Shown in pieces: positions 54,931 through 64,000 of a stretch of 64,000 nucleotides of DNA (its first letter is position 1; every line of letters starts with the position of its first letter). Below the pieces are notes generated by a model. That model saw nothing but the letters and a program-made list of their open reading frames with translations, made no database searches and was not told where the DNA came from. The DNA lies in contig NC_067294.1 of assembly GCF_020740795.1 (NCBI RefSeq), forward strand, positions 3,224,001-3,288,000. Reading direction: 5' to 3'. This DNA is from Apus apus (lineage: Eukaryota > Chordata > Aves > Apodiformes > Apodidae). Position numbers and translations under genes: made by a program.

Positions 54931-57900
54931 ATGCAGCATGCATTCACTTTGCCTCAAGCAATAAAATAAATGTCTCCTTTAAACAAATGTATTATTCTTA
55001 AGCTTCCCAGAGATTATCAATGAGAATGAGTCCCTTAAGCATTAAATGCCAGATTCGATGTCTCCTGAAGTGTTTCTTGGTGGCCTAAATAGGCCTTGGA
55101 TCAGGCTCTGACAGGTCATCCACTGGGATACCAACAGCAACTGGCCTTTTCGTGTAGGCTTGGAACTTCACCTCCTGCAAAACCTCATCCACTTGACAGC
55201 AGAGTGCTTCAGACCTTGCTGAGAAGAGCTGAGTTCATGCCAATGAGTTCTTCAGTTTGTCATAGCCATTTTAATAGCAAATTATTATTTTTCTGTATTC
55301 CTCTACTTAGATGCTTGCAAGAGTGCTTGAAAGTTATTTGTCCTCAAGGCCACAGATATGTGAAGAGGCTGTTTCCATAGATGTGTGTAGCAGCCTTTCC
55401 CTTGTTTCTCATCCTAGCCACTTAATTTTCCCTCTATACAGAAATGTCCTTGGCTATTCTGAGGTTCTATTCCCTGAAGTTTGTTTCCTGGCAAACTTGG
55501 ATGCTCAAGTGCTCTGTCCTCTGTGTTTCGAGGGGATTTCAAAGCAGTTCATCACAATTCTCTTTTTTGTATAAACACTTCAAAGTTACTTCAGCAAACT
55601 TAAATACTTGCACGTCATCAAAACAGGTTTTGATGATTATGGTTTTGTGTTCTGTGCAGCCAAGTACCTTAGACTTAGATGGCGTCTTTGTATATAACAA
55701 GCTTTTCTCTCTTAATAAGCTCCTCACTGCAAATTCAAGCTTTTCTTTTTGACAAATTTGGAGATATGAAAACAGTTCTGTTTTCTCTGTTAACACTCAG
55801 GGGTGTTAAAACAACATCCTTTTTCTCACAGGCTCTCATCTTGGAATTAGCCTGGTGAGTTTTTTATGTTGCTTTGGTCTGTAGAATTGTCCACTCAGGG
55901 AAACAAAGCTAATTCAGCTCTTGCTAGCCCAGCTTTGATTAATACATAATATGTCAGGGGTTTTTTTACATCAGTCACCTCTGTTTTAGCTGCATTGATC
56001 TATCAGTCCAGGTCTGAGGCAAACAACTCCAGGTTTGAAGCAAGAAGAGTCTTTTGTGAAAACATCCATAACTCCATCCATCATACCTGGACTCCACAAA
56101 CTCCGCAAACACCTACCTGCAGGCACAGTCTCTTCTCTTCATGCTGGTGACTTTCCTTGGTCACATTTCTGAGGTCAAATGCCAGGAGAAGGTTAATATC
56201 AAAAGGTTCAAGGCAAGTAGGCTGACTCCATGGCCTTCAGCCTGAATCTGTATGTGCTCTTGCAATGAACAGATCATCAACTTGGCAATGGAGCTGCTGA
56301 GAGATGTATTGAATAGTTCAGCTCTACAGTCAGGGTGAGAGCAGCTCATTAAAGTGCAGGATCTGAGCCCTCACTTCAGAGAGGGTTTGGAGATCCTGGC
56401 TGTTTCTTCTCTCTGTTCCTTCAGAAACAGGAAGGAAATAGAGCTCAACTGATATTTTATGTCCTTCTGCAGAATGTGGTGACCTCAGAGTTCAAGCACT
56501 TGCAAAGACATCCCTGCCCTGTACAAAAGCAATCAAGGTTGCATTATCCAACACAGGGACCTCAGTGCCTGTTGGGTTAAACTGGAAAAAGACTTCCTTT
56601 CTAGGAGCTACCTTAGGAAGAGAAATTTATAACAGCTATTTGATATTCCCTAACAAACCAAGATTTAAATTTAAACTAGCAAAATCCATCCTTTTATTTC
56701 CTTCTTCCTCACCACTGCTGCAGCTTCATGCAATCCAGAGTGGAGGGAAGGGGTGGCCTCCAGGCCACTGCTCCTGAACACATCACTTCAGAGGAGTCTT
56801 CCCATCCAGGAAAACCACATAAACAGCTGATGAAAGTCCTTTTTATGAGCTGATTATAAGTGTTGTCATTATTCTGAGCTGACTATCTCCATATTTTTGG
56901 CATGTGTTTGATCCAAGTTGGATCTGAATCTTTATAGATGAGAGTTAGATGCTGGTGGCTGCAGCTGTTGCTCGTGAGCTGCCCCACTGGGAGGAGGAGG
57001 AGTACTCCCACCAGTAGTCCCATGTTTGTGCCTCAAGTGGCTTATTCCTGTTACTGGTTGTGAGCAACAGATAGTGGCTATAGGGGAGATTTGCTTAAGG
57101 GTCACGGTGGGGTTCCTGGAGGGAAAACTGGATAGGAAAAGCCAACTATTCCATGAAGAAATACAGCAGGATTGTATCTATGTCCATCAAGTAAAGGAAA
57201 GCTGGTGAGTGTGTTTCCCTGAGGCGTCTGCAGGAGGTGAATTCAGCCTTGCTCCTTTTCAGGAGTGCCTGAATTATGCAGCAGGTACATCTTGGACTCA
57301 GCTCCCATTTGCCATGCGTGGAGATGTAAGCGTGGTCCTTTGTCACCAAGGGTCCACGCTGCTGTTCCTGGGGGCTGAGCAGCTCAGGGGCCAGGGGAGC
57401 CCTCGCAGGGTTCATCCCCCCTCATTAAACCAGATTTCACACCCTCCACCCATCAGAGCAGAGCTCTGGGGTCAGCGCGGCTGCCAACAGGTTTCTGGAT
57501 GGAATTGCAAGTCTGGAGCAGAGCTTGCAAAGCCTTAACCATTCTGTGACCTCGGTAGTAAAGAGAGGGAAGGGGAGAGGGAGCTCCTCCTCCCACATGG
57601 ACCTGCAGCAGCCCTGGATGTTGGAGGGGCTCCAGCTGAAATCCGTAGTGAGCAGGGGGAGATGCTGGCAGGGCGTCCTCAGCGCAGTCCCCTCTTTCTG
57701 AAACGTGCTTCCTCTCTTGGTCCACCAGATTTATTAAACTCGCAGGCGAGCTGCAAGGACCATCTGTTTTCCAGGGACTTTAGGGATGAGTGGAGCAAGA
57801 AGGAGAAGGTGGCTTAAGGGGTAATTGAAGGTTTTGCAAATGTGTCTGGTTTTCTTTGAGGGAAGAGTGGTTTTAGGCAGGCCCTTTGTCTACAGCTACA

Positions 57901-60900
57901 TATTGCAAGAGATGTGGTAGATTTTAATGCATTACTGGGTGGTCGGATGACATGGTAAGACCTGACAAGGTTGATTTCACAGATCAAACAAAGGTTTAGT
58001 GCTGCTTCTGCAGCACAGGTCTGTCAGAATTGAGGGGGAGAGGAAAAACAAGAACAGCCCAGGGTTTGGCTACGCACCAGGCAACTCTCCTTCAGTTGGA
58101 CTTCTGCCTTAAGCAGGATTTATTCTGACTTTAGATTCCCTCCCTTCCCTGCTTCCAGGCTGACATGTGGTTGGAAGGAAGCTGAGCAAAGCAACTTAAA
58201 AGCAAAAAGGGTGACATGGAGATGAGTTGAAGGGGCCATAACGGACAGAGGGAACCTAAGACCCAAAGCAGTGATGACTTCAGAGGTTTAAAAAAAATGT
58301 TTTCTATCTAGTCTGCTGTCTCCAAAGATGACAGAGGAGTAGAATCTGAGCTATACCTCTCTGTTTGATGCGACTATTGCCTTAGGGAATGTTGAAAGCA
58401 TATATTGTATTAATTTTCTTTCATTTTGTCTGAAATGACTTGAAATATATTTTTGTGACCAAACAAGTTCATTCTTAACTCTCCCTGCCATGCATTGAGC
58501 AAGAATTTATAGGCAATGTTGGAAGTATTCATATCCTTGCCTATTGTTTGTGCTGAAAGACTCTGTCCTGGGAAAATAATTGTGTTTCCTAATGCTCATC
58601 CACAGTGCTGTAAATCAGGAGCTGGGGTGAGCACTCCCCTGCTTTCCTGCACTGGCCATAATGTTCTGGCAATGTTTCTTTTAATGCATAAATACTGCTT
58701 CTCTTATCTTGATCCCTTGATCATCTGGGAAGAGATTCCGTTTGGTCTCTAGGTGGAAAGATCTGCAGAGCTGAGCAGATGCTGTGGGTTGCTTCCTGAG
58801 TGGGCAATGTTCCTAGGCAGAAGGAGCAACCCCAGACCTTACATCCCTGCCACAAGCTGGCTGCAGACACAGTGTGGGATTCCATGCAGACACCCTGCAT
58901 CTGGCATGTGATGCTCAGGGCTGGGAAGCAGCTGGGGACCTGCTCTTGATGAGCCTTGCACCCCTCCTGGCATGGTGCAGGAGGATGAGGAGAAGCTCTC
59001 AGCACAGTCCAGAGCCTCCTCTGCAGCCCAACCTTGTGCTTGTGCTGCCTTTTCTCCATTTCCTGTGGGACCTTCCATCTCTGGGACATGACATGTAGCC
59101 AACAAGCTAATTGAAGAAGGTCACAGTTAATGAAGCAAACCCTGGGACAAGTGAGGAGAGGAGGAGATCCAGTCTGCGAGGGGAACATCAAAGCTGGAGC
59201 TTTCATCATTTTCATTCAATTGCTCTGGGCAAAGAAAGGGCAATTTTCCTCTCAGGGTCTGTCACCCACAGGAGGTGTAATGCTGTGTTTGTCTTCTCTG
59301 CATTGTGCTTGGAAGCTCTTGTGTGGGGAGATGGGGGGCACCAGCCTGCAGCGCCCATAGGTGCTGAGGAGGGGGCTGCAGTGAGATGCTCTTCCCTCCA
59401 CAGATGCTTCAGCCAGCAGGATCTTTTGAAATCCCTGAGGGTGAGCTGGGCTGTAAGACTGCAAGACAACATTCTCTGTCCACACAGATAAGCCATCTGC
59501 ATTCAGAGGGTCCTGCACAGACTCCTTGGTGCTGGGACATACTGTCAGATCAAAAATAGTGACTGCATTAGTTTTGCCAAGAGATTTAACATCTTCTTCA
59601 CCTTGATGATTGACTTCCTGACGAGTAAGTAACGTAAAACATGCTACTCTCCTATGTCATGGTAATCCTTGCCTTGTGTTGTCAGAATGCAAGCCACAGG
59701 TGCACATATTTCAAGGAACTGTTTGAATTACTTTTCTCATCCTGATTGCTTTTCTTCACTTTTGCCTTCATCAACCATCCTTTGGGTATTAACCTTGTAT
59801 TTATGCTCATATTAACCAGGGTCAGCATCAGAAAGTGTTCTTGCTCTTGCTTTTGCACAGCCACCTGGAGAAACAGAGAAAGGAGACAGTACCAGACAGG
59901 CACTAATTTCTAACATGTGTTTCCTGCCAGTACTGGCCTCGGCAGCTCAACCACAGAAGTCACCATGGGAATAATTGCCATTGGAATACAGGCTTTGGAT
60001 GTGCACGAGCCTGAGGAAGCTCTGCCATGGAGTCAGTGTCCTGTTGAACGTCAGCAGGCTGAGAGGAAGCAGGAAGCCAGCCTTGGTACAGACTGGCACT
60101 GGGTGATGCTCCAAGATTCAAAGTTTGGCTTCATCAGAGCTACTTGCATGAATTGGTTGAATAATAAAATGAAACAGCTGTAATTTGGTATGAATATTTA
60201 TATCTGTGATAAAAACACTCTCTGAATATCAGATGAGAAGCCTGGGAGGCTGGGCTTCCTGCTGACCATGCTATTTCCTAAAACATCCAGCAGAATCAGA
60301 GCTGGTTTGGGTTGCTTTCAGTGTTTCCTTTTCATGGAAAGGACATGCAGTTGGACATGTGGACTTGTGGCTCTTGCTGTGCCCTGGGGTCTGCTGGGGC
60401 TGTGCTGTGTCCCTGGCTCTGGGCAGATGTGGCTTTGGTGCCAAAAGTCTATTTATCACAGGTGATGAACCTCCATCTCGCCCTCAGTACCTGGCACCCA
60501 GTGGCCAGAACCTTGGTGGCCTGGAAAATATTCTGTCAAGGAACCGGACAAATCTGTGACTGTTTATTTAGCTTTTGTCTGCAAGTGGATAAACGATATC
60601 ACATCTAAGAAAGCCACAGATGACTCACTCCTTCTCTGCGTGTCTCATCTTCCTTGCCGTGTGTGTCATCCTCACACTTAGATCAAGTGGGATTTCTCCA
60701 AAGCATTTTGCTGTAGCCCAGTTTTTACCCTTGCTGGAGCAGATGAGAGTTTTGCTGTTTGACTTCAGTGTCAGTGGAGTTTGGGGTTGGAAAGCCCATC
60801 AGTCTCCCATGACACATGTGGTGGAGGTTGTTTTCTGCCTGCAGAGGCAGGGATGTATTTAGGGATATGCCCAGTTCAAACTGGGAATGCTGCTCACAGC

Positions 60901-62900
60901 TGAAACCATATTCCTCATAACCTTGGAGGGGATGTTGCTGTGGAAAGGTGTTTACCCTTCAGAAATGGAGACACAGCAGCCCCAAGCCTGGTTTTGCATG
61001 GAAGTGAGTTTCCTAATGCTTGACTCCATTATATTATTTGTTACACCTTTTATTCCAGTAGATGTGAAACCTTTTTCCAGAGGTAAAAGGATACTGTTGG
61101 AAATGTGGTATTGGAGGGAAGCCCTTCCCCACCCAGCTCAGTTCCTCACCCCCTGGAGCAGAGGGGATCATGGATCACTTCTGACTCTGTTTCACCCATG
61201 CAGTAATTCCTAAAGTAACTCTTCTTTAAGCTGGCTTTCTTACTTATGGAATTTCACTCCTCCTTGCTTCACTGCAGGGTCTGTGAAGCCTTTTTATAGC
61301 TTTTCTTTTCCCTGCTTGGAGTTTTGGCCAGTGCTGCTCCCTTGGCTTTCCCAAGGCAGTTGAGCTCCAGTCTGGGATCTGCTGCTGCTCCATCCCAGCT
61401 GCCCTAACACCCTTCCTTCACTTGTCACTCCCTTTTTCTAGAATTGCATGTTTGGAGGATGGAAAAAATGAGGAACATAGATTGGGAGGAGACCTCAGGC
61501 CCATCAGAACCACTCACTCTTTCCATCAGCTTGCTAGGCTTGTCCAGCCAGCACAGCTCCCACAACAGCTTCTTCCCTTCTCTGTGTAAAAACCTGGGAG
61601 CTGCAGCCGTTTCTGTCAGTTTTGTTGCAATGATTGGATGTGCTGGGTCCCTCACAGTAACAATCCCAAAGGCCAGTTCTTGTCCAGATCTTCACAGGCT
61701 GATCTCCATGCAAAAAGGGCTGACATCTTTGCTTTTGTTCTCAGTGGGGAAACTGAGGCACAGAACAGGTCTGTGTGATACAGAGGGACAGAAACAAGAT
61801 CTTCTGCATGCCAATTCTTTGTGTCTCTTAAGCCACACTGCCCAGAATCCCCTCTTCTGTAAGGGACACAGAGCCAGCAGAGCTGCTGTTAGCCAAGGCT
61901 GGCTCTTGATTAACCTTGTGACCAAGGCTTGCTGCACACTGAAATCCTCAGCCAGTTTTTAAATGCTGTCTGTCAGTCATGCTTTATGAGCCACCAAGCA
62001 GGGCTTTCCCATGTTGAGTCAGTTTGTAATTAGCAAGGTTGCATGGTTTCATCAGCCTGAAATAAGGCTTTGCTTTAGTGCAGATGCCCTGTCTGTGGTG
62101 GCTGCAGTCGGGACACACAGGACTCACACGGGCAGCAAGGGCTGGGCAGAGGCAGCAGCCTTAAATACACTCAAAATCCTTCCTCTTTTCACCTGCTGGA
62201 CTCTCAAGGTACAGCTGGAGCCTGGGGAAGGGCTGATCCAGCTGCACATTCCTAGTGTGGGTTTAAGCAGTTTCTGGTCAGGATTTTAAAGCTCTCATTT
62301 CAAGGCATATTCAAACCTACAGTTACTCTTTTATGTCCCAGCCTCTGCCTGCGATACAGAAGCATGTAGTTTAGCACTAGCATTACAGTTTATCACTTCC
62401 ACAGTGCTCCAGTGCTGCCATAAATCCCCAACACTTCAGCCCATCCTTTTTCTGAAGAACAGGTTGCCCAGCCCGAGCTGGGCTCCCTGGGGCAGCCCCA
62501 GCTCTCCAACCATGGGGTTGTATTCCATTTGCTCTCCTCCTACAGCTTTAAAAATCTTACTTCCTACTGCACGATGAATGGGTGAGATTTTTGTGTTTTA
62601 CTGTAGCTTTCTTTTAGTGTTCTGTTCTCATAACCACTTAAAAAACCTGCTGACATGAGCATCCTGCTGCCTGCATCTTCTCCAGGGACACCGTGCTGCA
62701 TCCCCTTGGTGATACCCACACTTTCCCTGGATGTGGATGTACTGCTTTGTTGTCCTGGGTTTTCTCTCATGTCCTGGGGCTGACCCCAGTAATGAGAAGT
62801 TAATTAATCCCACTGGCAAAATGCAGGGTCAAAAGCTGAGGCTACCACGGGGTGTGACGTGGCCATGGAGACAGATCTGCACAGGTGTTCATTGTGCTAT
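54931..62900. other. Intergenic sequence
   Basis: No gene is recognised. Open frames of up to 172 codons (plus strand, 61,444-61,962) and 164 codons (minus strand, 58,721-59,215) overlap frames on the other strand and show no domain, conserved motif or splice context. Moderately GC-rich patches occur near 57,350-57,700 without CpG-island character. Confidence 0.65.
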
Positions 62901-62918
62901 TTAGTAATTTGTTTCTCC

Positions 62919-62987
62919 TAATATATATATATATATATGTATATTCATACACACACACACAAACACACACATATATATAAATATATT
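62919..62987. repeat. Compound (TA)n / (CA)n microsatellite
   Basis: A run of AT dinucleotides is followed by a CA run and a second short AT run (ATATATATAAATATAT). Alternating purine-pyrimidine of this kind is variable between individuals and can adopt non-B DNA. It explains the Tyr/Ile/Val-rich open frame on the minus strand. Confidence 0.92.
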
Positions 62988-64000
62988 CCTCAGTGTTCAT
63001 CCAGGAGCAAGCAGATTTCCACTGCTGGAAATTCACCCTATGGATTTCCACCACAGCAACTCAGTGCCAGTCACAGAGGAGGTGGGAGAAATGTTTTTTG
63101 CTAAAAATAAATGCTCAGGAAAGCCACCTATCAAGACCTTTTCTGTCTTTCATTGGCAGCTGAACAGGCTCCACCCTGCCTCATCCTTTCCCCTCCAGGC
63201 CCTGGCAGCTGAGGGATGCAGACCTGACCAGGTCACTGCTTCCTGTAGTGCCATCCCTTGCCATCTCTCTCACCTTTGGTGGTCCCCAACATCATGGAGG
63301 GACTGTCTCCCAGTGTGGCTGCTGAATTTCATGGGCAAATGGAGGCACGAGACCATACACATGTTTTTCTGCCATGAGGCACAGCTCCAAAATCAGAAGT
63401 GCTGAAGTGATGACACGAAACTGGCGGCTGAAACGTCCACACTCCAGAGGATCCAGAACCAGGGATTTTTGTTTCATTTTTACAGTAACAACCTTCTATG
63501 GTCCATAAACTATATTGTTTTCATTTAATTCTGGGAACATAGTGAATTTCTGTGGCCTTGTTTCCTGTTCAGTGTAATATCTTTGCTAGATGTGAGGTTT
63601 ATTTCACAAGCTAGTTATAAATTTGCTCAAACCCCCAATCATTTCATCTTGGGAGCAATCAATAAAAAGAAACATGAGGGAGAATTTAGGCCCTTCACAT
63701 CCACTGAAATTCAGGGATGTAAATCCTTCCTCTGACTTCTATTTTTTTCCCTGAGTGCTGAGTAATATTGGAAAAATGTTAAACCTCATACCAGTACCTC
63801 AATGTGCCTCTGTAATGGCCAAAGTGTGGAATTGTCCCTTCTTTACCCCCAAAAGAATTTTCAGCATAAAAAACCACATTGATCATTGTGAGAAGGTGAT
63901 AAAAACCTGCCAAAGATGGAGGGTGCATCCGTGCCAGTTTTACAACTATCCTTGATGTCAAGCCCTTATCTTGGCCCAATCCACTCTACCTCATCACACC
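62988..64000. other. Intergenic sequence to the window end
   Basis: Nothing recognisable. The 121-codon plus-strand frame at 63,040-63,405 has no family similarity and no regulatory or splice context. Confidence 0.65.

Noticed and set aside
58721..59215. 164-codon minus-strand open frame
   Set aside because: No domain, Cys/His/Gln-rich random composition, and overlapping frames on both strands.
61444..61962. 172-codon plus-strand open frame, the longest in the distal region
   Set aside because: No recognisable motif, Ser/Leu-rich low-complexity composition, and substantial open frames on the opposite strand. A search for TIFAB-like FHA residues found none.
62440..62520. Possible CR1 fragment (GGTTGCCCAGCCCGAGCTGG region)
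   Set aside because: Only a short resemblance to CR1 3' sequence and no tail octamer, so too weak to call.

Overview
The window is vertebrate nuclear DNA, almost certainly from a bird. Two short fragments carry the 3' end of CR1 LINEs with the octamer-like tail (ATTCTRTG copies), which is typical of avian genomes. The only protein gene I recognise has widely spaced exons with GT-AG splice sites. No prokaryotic-style gene clusters, operons, CRISPR arrays, tRNAs or rRNAs are visible. I cannot name the species.

Positions 1 to about 26,960 hold the 5' part of MACROH2A1 (H2AFY, core histone macro-H2A.1), transcribed on the minus strand. A non-coding first exon lies in a CpG island. Four coding exons follow in descending coordinates: exon 2 (19,149-19,349), exon 3 (6,775-6,881), exon 4 (5,076-5,273) and exon 5 (2,451-2,561). 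Joined, the coding parts give 588 bases, exactly 196 codons with no stop. They cover the whole H2A-like histone fold, the basic linker and the first residues of the macro domain. The rest of the macro domain, including the mutually exclusive exon pair that distinguishes macroH2A1.1 from macroH2A1.2, is not in the window and should lie beyond position 1. Most of this half is intron.

Positions about 26,020-27,345 are a CpG island with GC boxes that serves as the MACROH2A1 promoter. On its far side, on the plus strand, there is a short signal-peptide-like reading frame ending in a consensus splice donor (27,605-27,685). It may be the first exon of a divergent transcript, or a coincidence of a CTC repeat.

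Positions about 27,700-64,000 have no gene I can recognise. The region holds old CR1 debris (a reverse-transcriptase motif remnant and 3'-end pieces), microsatellites, and several AT-rich or locally CpG-retaining blocks that look like candidate conserved non-coding elements. In mammals the next genes upstream of MACROH2A1 are TIFAB and NEUROG1. Neither protein is visible here, so they are probably beyond 64,000 or rearranged in this lineage. I found no convincing new biological system. The observations most worth checking are the divergent signal-peptide exon, a run of tandem acceptors at MACROH2A1 exon 5, an unassigned exon-like ORF at 37,525-37,615, and CpG-retaining blocks near 35.0 and 45.1 kb.
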